Shown one piece after another: positions 1 to 6,664 of a stretch of 64,000 nucleotides of DNA. The position numbers and the translations under genes are program-made. The notes under the pieces were generated by a model that was not told the DNA's origin, searched no databases, and was given only the letters and a program-made list of their open reading frames with translations. Positions within the stretch are counted from its first letter, which is position 1. Every line of letters starts with the position of its first letter. Source of the DNA: Dactylosporangium siamense (GTDB lineage Bacteria > Actinomycetota > Actinomycetes > Mycobacteriales > Micromonosporaceae); NCBI RefSeq assembly GCF_016862795.1, contig NZ_BONQ01000161.1, forward strand, positions 1-64,000, given 5' to 3'.

Positions 1-108
1 TCGAGCTGGCGCTGGTCGTCGAGCTGGCGCTGGTCGTCGAGCTGGCGCTGGTCGTCGAGCTGGCGCTGGTCGTCGAGCTGGCGCTGGCCGTCGAGGTCCG
101 CCGGCTGA
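1..108 (-). repeat. 18-bp in-frame tandem repeat in BTAD gene
   Basis: The plus-strand unit TCGAGCTGGCGCTGGTCG occurs four times perfectly and a fifth time with one change (1-90), followed by a degenerate copy. It probably continues beyond the window. On the coding strand it encodes DDQRQL repeats, so copy-number change would lengthen or shorten the tail without a frameshift. Confidence 0.95.
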
Positions 109-980
109 CGCTGGCCGCTGGGATCAGCCGGCCGGCGCAGGTCGTCGCGGCCCACCGGCTGGCGCAGGTCGTTGCCCAGCTCGCCGCCGGCGGGCCGGCG
201 CAGGCGGTCGAGGATCTCGACCCGCTGCCCGAGGATCGCGCCCTCCAGCTCGACCAGCGCCGGTCCCGGGTCCAGGCCCAGTTCGTCGGCGAGGATGCCG
301 CGGGCCCGGCGCAGCGCGGCGAGCGCGTCGGCCTGCCGGCCGGTGCTCCACAGGGCCAGGGCGAGCAGCCGCCACCCCTCCTCACGCAGCGGGGCGTGCC
401 GGGTCAGCAGCTCGGCCTCCGGGACCGCCTCCGCGGCGCCGCCGGTGCGCAGCGCGACGTCGAGCAGCAGCTCCCGGGCGACCAGGCGGAGCTCTTCGAG
501 CCGGGCGGCCTCCGGCTGCGCCCACGACTCCCCGGCGAACTCGGCGTAGGCGCCGCCGTGCCACAGCTCCAGCGCCGCGCGCAGCAGCAGCCGCGCCCGT
601 CCGGGCTCGGCCGCGTGGATCGCGCGGGCGTCGGCGAGCAGCGACTCGAAGCGCCACGCGTCGACGGCGTCGGGTGCGACCCGGATCGCGTAGCCGGGTG
701 GGGCGCTGATCAGGAGCCGGGCCGGCGCGCGGCGTTCCCGGCCGGGTTCGAGGGTGCGGCGGAGGTTGGACACGTACGCCTGCAGGGACGCGATCGCCCT
801 CGGCGGCGCCTCGCCGCGCCACAGGTCGTCGATCATCCGGTCGACGGAGACGACCTCACCGCCGGCGGACAGCAGCAACGCGAGCACGGCTCGCTGGCGG
901 GGGCCGCCCAGGTCGGCCGCACCGCCGTCGACGTCGACCGTGAACGGTCCGAGCACCCGCATCAGCATGACGCGCGCCAT
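1..980 (-). CDS. BTAD/SARP-type transcriptional regulator, 3' end beyond window
   Basis: At least 326 codons are open, running off the window start. The N-terminus (MRVLGPFTVDVDG, then GGPRQRAVLALLL and WRGEAPPRAIASLQAYVSNLRRTLEP) is the OmpR-like winged helix of AfsR/SARP regulators. Residues of roughly 100-245 (AWRFESLLADARAI to ADELGLDPGPALVELEGAILGQ) match the BTAD domain. After the BTAD the protein enters a Gln/Asp/Arg-rich tail built of DDQRQL hexapeptides from an 18-bp tandem repeat. Three in-frame ATGs lie at 980, 968 and 962; the last gives the usual MRVLGP start. Large family members carry NB-ARC/TPR domains further on, but none is visible. It is divergent from the hemerythrin gene. 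Its target is unknown. Confidence 0.85.
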   Translation of the reverse strand, partial: MARVMLMRVLGPFTVDVDGGAADLGGPRQRAVLALLLSAGGEVVSVDRMIDDLWRGEAPPRAIASLQAYVSNLRRTLEPGRERRAPARLLISAPPGYAIRVAPDAVDAWRFESLLADARAIHAAEPGRARLLLRAALELWHGGAYAEFAGESWAQPEAARLEELRLVARELLLDVALRTGGAAEAVPEAELLTRHAPLREEGWRLLALALWSTGRQADALAALRRARGILADELGLDPGPALVELEGAILGQRVEILDRLRRPAGGELGNDLRQPVGRDDLRRPADPSGQRQPADLDGQRQLDDQRQLDDQRQLDDQRQLDDQRQL

Positions 981-994
981 CGTAGCCGCCCACA

Positions 995-1013
995 AGCGGT
1001 CTCCAAGACCGCT
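995..1013. promoter_or_regulatory. Inverted repeat between BTAD and hemerythrin genes
   Basis: AGCGGTCT-CCA-AGACCGCT has perfect 8-bp arms around a 3-bp spacer in the 89-bp divergent intergenic region. The position suits an operator for one or both promoters. The bound regulator is unknown. Confidence 0.4.
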
Positions 1014-1069
1014 ACAAGACAGTCCTCGCACCTTGATGGGACCAGACCGAACTGTATGAGGAGACCGAT

Positions 1070-1735
1070 ATGACCACCACCGTCGAACGCCCGTGGGTCC
1101 AGGAGATGGTCGTCGTGCACCGAGTGTTCCGGCGCGAGTCGCGGCTGATGGCCGAGCTGGTCCGCGGGGTGCGCCCCGGCGACGTCGACCGCGCCCGCGC
1201 CCTGGCCGCGCTGGTCCGCGAATACGACAAGGGCCTGCACTCACACCACACATCCGAGGATGCCCTGCTGTGGCCGAAGCTGCTCGCCCGGGTCGACCTC
1301 GACGCCGATCTGGTGTTGCGGATGGAGCAGCAGCACGAGGTCGTCGCCGAGGGCCTGCACGTGATGATGGGCCACCTCGCCACCTGGGAGCGGGACGCTT
1401 CGGCCGAGGCCCGGGACAGCCTCGCCGAGGCGATGGACCAGCACCGCCGCGACCTGCTCGTGCACCTCGACGAGGAGGAGCGTTCGGTGCTGCCGCTGAT
1501 CTCGGAGCACATCACCGTCGCGGAGTGGAACGAGCTCGGCGAGGTGGCCCGTTCGCACACGCCGAAGGACAAGCTGCTCTTCATGCTCGGTGCGCTGCTG
1601 GAGGAGGCCACCCCGCAGGAGTCCGCCCGGTTCCTGTCCAACCTGCCCGTGCCGGCCCGGCTGCTGTGGCACACGGTCGGCCGCCGCCAGTACGCCAAGC
1701 AGATGCGCAAGGTCCGCGGTGCCCTGACCCCGTGA
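1070..1735 (+). CDS. Hemerythrin HHE domain protein
   Basis: 221 aa, soluble. The four-helix hemerythrin signature is present: an early His in VVVHRVFRRE, HSHHTSEDALLWP near residue 60, EQQHEVV near 85, and HRRDLLVHLDEEERSVLP near 125-140. These supply the His, Glu and Asp ligands of a di-iron centre. Family members bind O2 or NO, or sense iron or redox state; which applies here cannot be told. The C-terminal 60 residues (helix-rich, ending in RRQYAKQMRKVRG) lie beyond the core. AGGAG sits 6 nt before the ATG. The gene is divergent from the BTAD regulator and convergent with the EF-hand-like gene. Confidence 0.9.
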   Translation: MTTTVERPWVQEMVVVHRVFRRESRLMAELVRGVRPGDVDRARALAALVREYDKGLHSHHTSEDALLWPKLLARVDLDADLVLRMEQQHEVVAEGLHVMMGHLATWERDASAEARDSLAEAMDQHRRDLLVHLDEEERSVLPLISEHITVAEWNELGEVARSHTPKDKLLFMLGALLEEATPQESARFLSNLPVPARLLWHTVGRRQYAKQMRKVRGALTP

Positions 1736-1756
1736 CGACCCGGCGCGGATCCGGCC

Positions 1757-2215
1757 TCAGTTGCTGGTGTAGCCGGGGATCTCCTGGGTGCCGTCCGCGG
1801 TCTCGACGCGGTCGGTCGTGCCGTCGAAGTTGTCGTCGTGGTAGATCAGGTCGATTTTGCCGTCGTGGTCCTGGTCGTAGGCGACCTGGTCGATGAGGCC
1901 GTCGTCGTTGGTGTCCCACATCGCGATGTCGGTGACGCCGTCCTGGTTCTCGTCGGCGAGCAGGACGTCGACGGTGCCGTCGCCGTCGCTGTCGTAGCCG
2001 ACGGTCTGCAGCCCGTCGGTCGACGGCGGCTGCCCGTCGGTGGCGGCGCCCGTGACGGGATCAGCGGTATCGGTGGAAGCGGCTGGGCTCAGCCCGGCCG
2101 CCACACCGTGTCCGTCGTCGGTGCCGAACACGGCGTGCGGATCGGCGAAGTCGTCCGAGTCGAACACGTCCGGGTCGAAGTCGAACCCGTCGGACTGCAG
2201 GCCGAAGTCAGTCAT
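1757..2215 (-). CDS. Asp-rich EF-hand-like repeat protein
   Basis: 152 aa, strongly acidic, with no signal peptide or membrane segment. The second half carries four consecutive DxDxDG-type loops: DSDGDGTVD, DTNDDGLID, DQDHDGKID and DDNFDGTTD, plus a related DENQDGVTD. These are typical Ca2+-binding loops of EF-hand or dockerin/thrombospondin-3-like repeats. An in-frame GTG three codons upstream touches the GGAAAGG ribosome site, so the ATG at 2215, with 8-nt spacing, is preferred. Cation binding is inferred from the motifs; the biological role is unknown. It lies downstream of the permease gene on the same strand. Confidence 0.75.
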   Translation of the reverse strand: MTDFGLQSDGFDFDPDVFDSDDFADPHAVFGTDDGHGVAAGLSPAASTDTADPVTGAATDGQPPSTDGLQTVGYDSDGDGTVDVLLADENQDGVTDIAMWDTNDDGLIDQVAYDQDHDGKIDLIYHDDNFDGTTDRVETADGTQEIPGYTSN

Positions 2216-2325
2216 GCCTGTCACCTTTCCAGCACCGGCGAACCCGGCGCCACCCGGGACACGTGCCCGTGGGTGTGAGAATCCCGGGAGCGCCGGCGGC
2301 AGGCCCCTGCTCGACAGCGCGGGTC

Positions 2326-2341
2326 GCCGGCCGAGGCCGGC
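2326..2341 (-). terminator. Hairpin at end of permease gene
   Basis: GCCGGC-CGAG-GCCGGC forms a perfect 6-bp stem (7 bp with a tighter loop) touching the permease stop codon. There is no T-tract, as is common for actinomycete terminators. Confidence 0.4.
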
Positions 2342-3915
2342 TACGGCCGGTCCACCGACCCTGACCGGCCGTCCGAGCGGCCGCCACCCCCAGAAGCAGC
2401 GCCACCTTCGGAAGCAGCGCCACCCTCGGAAGCAGCGCCACCCTCGGAAGCAGCGCCACCCTCGGAAGCAGCGCCGGCCGAGATGGCCGCGTCAGCGCGC
2501 CGCATCCCGTACGCGAAGAACAGCACGAGACCCACGGCCATCCAGATCAGGAACCGCACCCAGGTGACGACCGGCAGGTTGAGCATCAGGTACAGGCTGG
2601 CCAGGACGCTCAACGCCGGCAGCCACGGCACCCCCGGCACCCGGAAGGCCCGGGGCAGGTCGGGCCGGGTGCGGCGCAGGATGATCACGCCGATCGACAC
2701 GACCACGAACGCGAACAGCGTGCCGATGCTGGTCAGCTCGGACAGTTCCGACAGCGGCACGAACGCGGCGAGGACGGCGACCACGACGCCGGTGATCGTC
2801 GACATGACCCACGGCGTGCCGTATCGCGGGTGGACGCGCGCCAGGACCGGCGGCAGCATGCCGTCGCGGGCCATCGCGAACGTGACCCGGGCCTGCCCGA
2901 GCAGCAGGACGAGGATCACGGACGTGATGCCGCACACGGCGCCGAGGGAGATGAGGTCGGCCGCCCAGCCCTGCCCGACGAGGTCGAAGGCCCTGGCGAG
3001 CGGCGCGGCGGTGTCGAGCTGGTCGAAGGGGACCATGCCGGTGACCACGAAGGCGGTCGCCATGTACAGCACGCCGCAGATGACGAGCGAGCCGATGATG
3101 CCCCATGGGACGTCCCGCTGCGGGTTGCGGGTCTCCTCGGCGGTGGTGGCGACGACGTCGAAGCCGATGTAGGCGAAGAACACGATGGAGGCGGCCGCGA
3201 CGATGCCGAACCAGCCGAAGTGTTGCGGTGTGATCCCGGCGAGGACCTGCAGCAACGGTGCCTCACCGCCGCTGGCCTTCGTCGACGGGGTGGCCGCGGG
3301 GATGAACGGCGTGTAGTTGGCGGCCTTGATGAAGAACAGGCCGAGGCCGATGACGAACACGACGACGGCGACCTTGACGACGACCAGCACGCCGGTGACC
3401 CGTCCGGACAGTTTCGCGCCCATGACGGCCACGACGGTCAGGGCGGCGACGATGAACGCGGCCCCGAAGTCGGGGATCGCCTTGTCGCCGGCCAGCCAGG
3501 TGGGCAGGTTGAGCAGTTCCTGGAGGTAGGCCGACCAGCCGCGGGACACCACGGCGGCGCCGAGGGCGAGTTCCAGGCACAGGTCCCAGCCGATGACCCA
3601 GGCGACGAACTGCCCGAGGGTGGCGTAGGAGAAGGTGTACGCGGATCCCGCGACCGGCACGCTGGACGCGAACTCGGCGTAGCAGAGGGCGGCGAGGGCG
3701 CACACGACGCCGGCCAGGGCGAAGGACAGCACGATCGCCGGTCCCGCGTTGCGGGCGGCCTGCTGGCCGGTCAGCACGAAGATGCCCGTGCCGATGATCA
3801 CACCTACGCCGAAGACCGTCAGGTGGAACGCCGACAGGTTTTTGCGCAGTCCTCTGCCCGGTTCGTCCGTGTCGCGCAGGGACTGTTCGATCGACTTGGT
3901 CCGAAAGATCGACAT
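2341..3915 (-). CDS. APC-family amino acid permease
   Basis: 524 aa, about 12 hydrophobic segments between residues 30 and 475. The first helix region, VFGVGVIIGTGIFVLTG, carries the APC substrate-binding GTGIF motif. FAYIGFDVVATTAEETRNPQRDVP in the middle is typical of the cationic amino acid transporter (CAT/YfnA) branch. Secondary uptake or exchange of amino acids across the inner membrane is expected; the substrate is unresolved. The last 50 residues are an Ala/Gly/Ser/Glu tail of GAASEG repeats. GGAGG lies 8 nt before the ATG. It is divergent from the FAD/NAD(P)-binding gene. Confidence 0.92.
   Translation of the reverse strand: MSIFRTKSIEQSLRDTDEPGRGLRKNLSAFHLTVFGVGVIIGTGIFVLTGQQAARNAGPAIVLSFALAGVVCALAALCYAEFASSVPVAGSAYTFSYATLGQFVAWVIGWDLCLELALGAAVVSRGWSAYLQELLNLPTWLAGDKAIPDFGAAFIVAALTVVAVMGAKLSGRVTGVLVVVKVAVVVFVIGLGLFFIKAANYTPFIPAATPSTKASGGEAPLLQVLAGITPQHFGWFGIVAAASIVFFAYIGFDVVATTAEETRNPQRDVPWGIIGSLVICGVLYMATAFVVTGMVPFDQLDTAAPLARAFDLVGQGWAADLISLGAVCGITSVILVLLLGQARVTFAMARDGMLPPVLARVHPRYGTPWVMSTITGVVVAVLAAFVPLSELSELTSIGTLFAFVVVSIGVIILRRTRPDLPRAFRVPGVPWLPALSVLASLYLMLNLPVVTWVRFLIWMAVGLVLFFAYGMRRADAAISAGAASEGGAASEGGAASEGGAASEGGAASGGGGRSDGRSGSVDRP
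2393..2482 (-). repeat. 18-bp in-frame tandem repeat in permease C-terminus
   Basis: Four units of GAAGCAGCGCCACCCTCG (the first with T for C) and a partial fifth run from 2393 to 2482. They encode GAASEG hexapeptides in the cytoplasmic tail. Unit length is a multiple of three, so slippage changes only tail length. Confidence 0.95.
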
Positions 3916-4000
3916 CGGTACACCTCCAGGGGTTCAAACCCGACATGCCCGGAGGATCTGGGTTCTACACCCGACCGGCCGTACCTAGTACCATTAAAAC

Positions 4001-4011
4001 CTACCGGTTAG
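4001..4011. promoter_or_regulatory. Possible operator in permease/FAD protein divergent region
   Basis: The 115-bp divergent region is locally AT-rich and holds CTACCGGTTAG, an imperfect palindrome centred on CCGG. The form resembles TetR-type operators. No regulator gene adjoins it, so this is weak. Confidence 0.25.
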
Positions 4012-4030
4012 ATAGAAATTAGGTGCGGGC

Positions 4031-5332
4031 ATGAATACCACAGTGGTAGTGGGTGGAGGCTGTAGCGGCGCCTTGACGGCGATCCACCTCAGCAAGGCCG
4101 GCGAGCGGATCGTGCTCGTCGACCCGGCCGCGCCGGACGCGCTCGGACGGGGCGCGGCGTACCGGACCACCGACCCCACGCACCTGCTCAACTCGCGGGC
4201 CGCGGCGATGAGCGCCCTCGCCGACGCGCCCACCGACTTCGTCGACTGGTGCCGGGACCAGGGACTCCCCATCGGACCGACCGACTTCGCCCCGCGCGCC
4301 GTGTTCGGCGACTACCTGCACGACCGGCTGTCAGAGGTCGGGTTCGAGCATGTCCGTGGTGTCGCCATCCGCCTGGAGGACAACCAGGAACGGCCGAGCG
4401 TGATCCTGCGCGGCGGCCAGACCGTCGCGGGCGACCGGGTGGTGCTCGCCCTCGGCCACGGCGCCCCGGCCGGCCCCCTGTCGATCACCTCGGCCGTGCG
4501 GACCCACCCCTACTATGTGGGAAACCCGTGGACTCCGGGCGCGCTGGACCGGGTCCCGGGCGACGTGCCGGTCCTGCTGATCGGCACCGGGCTCACCGCC
4601 CTGGACGTCGCGATGTCGCTGAGCAACCGGGGCCGGCGGGCGCCGCTGCACGCGGTGTCCCGGCGCGGGCTGCTCCCCCAGCCGCATCTGGAGATCCAAC
4701 CGAAGGCGACCGGGGGCTTCGCCCACGACGGCACCGACGCGGGCGGCCTGCTGCGGGCGGTCCGGCGCTATGCGGCGACCGAGCCCGACTGGCGCTGCGC
4801 CGTCGACACGCTGCGGCCCCAGCTCGACCAGCTGTGGTGGCAGCTGTCCGTCGACGCGCGGCGCCGGTTCCTGCAGCACGTCGCGGCGTACTGGGAGGTC
4901 CATCGGCACCGGATGGCCCCGACGGTCGCCAACCGGGTGACCGCCCTGCGCGACAGCGGCGCGCTGTTCACGCACGCGGCCGCGATCCACTCGATCCGGC
5001 GCGGCGAGCGAGGCTTCGTGGTGACACTCAGGTTCAGGAACAAGGACGAGAGCTGGCCGGTCGGCGCGATCGTCAACTGCACCGGCCCCGGCGGCGCGGC
5101 CACCAGCACCCTCGGCCGGGCGCTGCTCGACGACGGCCTGGCCCGCCGCGACCCGACCGGGACCGGCCTCGACGTCGACGGGCACGGCCGGCTGGTCGAC
5201 CGGGACGGCGGGGCGTCGGACCGCGTCGTCGCGATCGGGCCGACCCGGCGGGGCGCCTGGTGGGAGACGACGGCCGTGCCGGAGATCAGAACCCAGGCCG
5301 CCGCGCTGGCTCGAGTGCCGGTGGCTGCTTGA
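4031..5332 (+). CDS. FAD/NAD(P)-binding protein (NAD_binding_9 type)
   Basis: 433 aa. The N-terminus, TTVVVGGGCSGALTAIHL, is a Rossmann GxGxxG dinucleotide site. GRGAAYRTTDPTHLLNSRAAAMS, DWCRDQG and FGDYLHDRL match the FAD/NAD(P)-binding family related to YdhS and to lysine/ornithine hydroxylase-like proteins. A second nucleotide-binding segment, VPVLLIGTGLTALDVAMSL, lies near residue 180. An oxidoreductase role is likely but the substrate is unknown. It lies divergent from an amino acid permease. Its last 47 bp overlap the 3' end of cvnD on the opposite strand. Confidence 0.8.
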   Translation: MNTTVVVGGGCSGALTAIHLSKAGERIVLVDPAAPDALGRGAAYRTTDPTHLLNSRAAAMSALADAPTDFVDWCRDQGLPIGPTDFAPRAVFGDYLHDRLSEVGFEHVRGVAIRLEDNQERPSVILRGGQTVAGDRVVLALGHGAPAGPLSITSAVRTHPYYVGNPWTPGALDRVPGDVPVLLIGTGLTALDVAMSLSNRGRRAPLHAVSRRGLLPQPHLEIQPKATGGFAHDGTDAGGLLRAVRRYAATEPDWRCAVDTLRPQLDQLWWQLSVDARRRFLQHVAAYWEVHRHRMAPTVANRVTALRDSGALFTHAAAIHSIRRGERGFVVTLRFRNKDESWPVGAIVNCTGPGGAATSTLGRALLDDGLARRDPTGTGLDVDGHGRLVDRDGGASDRVVAIGPTRRGAWWETTAVPEIRTQAAALARVPVAA

Positions 5333-5891
5333 TCGTCATCACGTGCTCGACGAGGGCGATGAGCACGTCCTTGATCGAGCGCCGGTCCCGGGCGTCGCAG
5401 AGCACCACCGGCACGTCCGGGTCGAGGTCCAGGGCCTTGCGGACCGCCTCGGCGCTGTGCTTCTGCACCCCGTCGAAGCAGTTGACCGCGACCAGGAACG
5501 GCGTGCTGCGCTCCTCGAAGTAGTCCACCGACGGGAAGCAGTCGGTGAGCCGCCGGGTGTCGGCGAGCACGACCGCGCCCAGCGCGCCCAGCGCGAGCTC
5601 GTCCCACAGGAACCAGAACCGGTCCTGTCCGGGGGTGCCGAAGAGGTACAGCACGATGTCGTCGTTGATGCTGATCCGGCCGAAGTCCATCGCCACCGTC
5701 GTGGTGGTCTTGCCCTCGACCCCGTTGACGTCGTCGATGCCGACACCCGCGTTGGTGAGCACCTCCTCCGTCTGCAGGGGGCGGATCTCGCTGACCGCGC
5801 TGACCAGCGTGGTCTTGCCGACGCCGAATCCCCCGGCGATGAGGATCTTCACCGCCAGCGGGATGTGCCCGTCAGAGCGATCGGAGACCAT
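5286..5891 (-). CDS. cvnD: Conservon GTPase CvnD
   Basis: 201 aa Ras-like GTP/ATP-binding protein. The P-loop GGFGVGKTTLV is near residue 18, with TTTTVAMDFGRI as the switch I/G2 region, LFGTPGQDRF as G3, and VNCFDG standing in for NKxD. It is the last gene of the cvnABCD conservon, which in streptomycetes forms a membrane-associated complex likened to a eukaryotic G-protein-coupled receptor system. The ATG at 5891 overlaps cvnC by 20 bp, suggesting coupled translation. An extended start at 5948 would lie deep inside cvnC and is unlikely. Its 3' end overlaps the convergent FAD gene by 47 bp. Confidence 0.92.
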   Translation of the reverse strand: MVSDRSDGHIPLAVKILIAGGFGVGKTTLVSAVSEIRPLQTEEVLTNAGVGIDDVNGVEGKTTTTVAMDFGRISINDDIVLYLFGTPGQDRFWFLWDELALGALGAVVLADTRRLTDCFPSVDYFEERSTPFLVAVNCFDGVQKHSAEAVRKALDLDPDVPVVLCDARDRRSIKDVLIALVEHVMTIKQPPALEPARRPGF

Positions 5892-6255
5892 TGACAACCG
5901 CCTTGAGGATGCGATCGTCGGGCCGCTGCGGCCCGACGGATTGGTCATACACCGGTTCGTGCATCTCGATCAGTCCCTGCTGGAGCAGGTCGCCCAGCAG
6001 CACGCGCACCACGCCGAGCGCGAGATCGAGGTGTGAGGCAAGCTCCGCGACCGTGACCGGCTCGCGGGTGCGGGCCAGGATCGCATAGTGCTCCGGCTGC
6101 AGGTGCCGGGGCCCCTTGCCGTCGGCCGCGTTCACGACGAACGCCACCAGGTCGAAACCGCCGACGACGGGTCTGGCCCGTCCACCGGTCACCGCGTAAG
6201 GGCGCACCACCGGCCCGGCGTCGGAGTCGAGCCAGCTGTGATCACCCGGCGGCAT
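5872..6255 (-). CDS. cvnC: Conservon protein CvnC (DUF742)
   Basis: 127 aa. VVRPYAVTGGRARP and the winged-helix-like stretch PEHYAILARTREPVTVAELASHLDLALGVVRVLLGDLLQQGLIEMHEP are typical of DUF742. The helix-turn-helix-like fold suggests DNA or protein interaction, but DNA binding is not established for the family. It starts 14 bp inside cvnB and ends 20 bp inside cvnD, so the operon appears translationally coupled. Confidence 0.93.
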   Translation of the reverse strand: MPPGDHSWLDSDAGPVVRPYAVTGGRARPVVGGFDLVAFVVNAADGKGPRHLQPEHYAILARTREPVTVAELASHLDLALGVVRVLLGDLLQQGLIEMHEPVYDQSVGPQRPDDRILKAVVNGLRSL

Positions 6256-6664
6256 CGGACGGAGCGCCCGTTCGTGACGGTGCGGTGAGGTACTGCCCGA
6301 CCCGGGTCACCAGCATCGCCATCTCGTAGGCGATCACGCCGATGTCGGAGTCCGCGGCGCTCAGCACGGCCAGGCAGGCGCCCTGTCCAGCGGCGGTGAC
6401 GAACAGGAAGGCGTCGTCCATCTCCACGATCGTCTGGCGGACGCCACCGCCGTTGAAGTGCCGGCCGGCGCTGCGGGCCAGGCTCTGAAACCCGGACGCC
6501 ACCGCCGACAGATGCTCAGCATCGTCGCGCCCGAGCCCCTGGGACGCCCCCATGAGCAGCCCGTCGGCGGAGAGCACCACGGCGTGCTGCGCCGACTCGA
6601 CCCGTTCGACGAGATCGTCGAGGAGCCAGTCGAGCTTGCCGGTGCGACTCGTCGATTGTGCCAC
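6242..6664 (-). CDS. cvnB: Conservon roadblock/LC7 protein CvnB
   Basis: 140 aa. LDWLLDDLVERVESAQHAVVLSADGLLMGAS begins a roadblock/LC7 fold. Such proteins act as regulators, such as GTPase-activating or scaffold partners, of small Ras-like GTPases, here CvnD. The GTG start abuts the TAG of cvnA with no gap. Confidence 0.93.
   Translation of the reverse strand: MAQSTSRTGKLDWLLDDLVERVESAQHAVVLSADGLLMGASQGLGRDDAEHLSAVASGFQSLARSAGRHFNGGGVRQTIVEMDDAFLFVTAAGQGACLAVLSAADSDIGVIAYEMAMLVTRVGQYLTAPSRTGAPSDAAG

Noticed and set aside
3925-3945. GGGGTTCAAACCC resembling a tRNA T-arm
   Set aside because: No acceptor, anticodon or D arm at proper distance on either strand; it overlaps the permease ribosome-site region.
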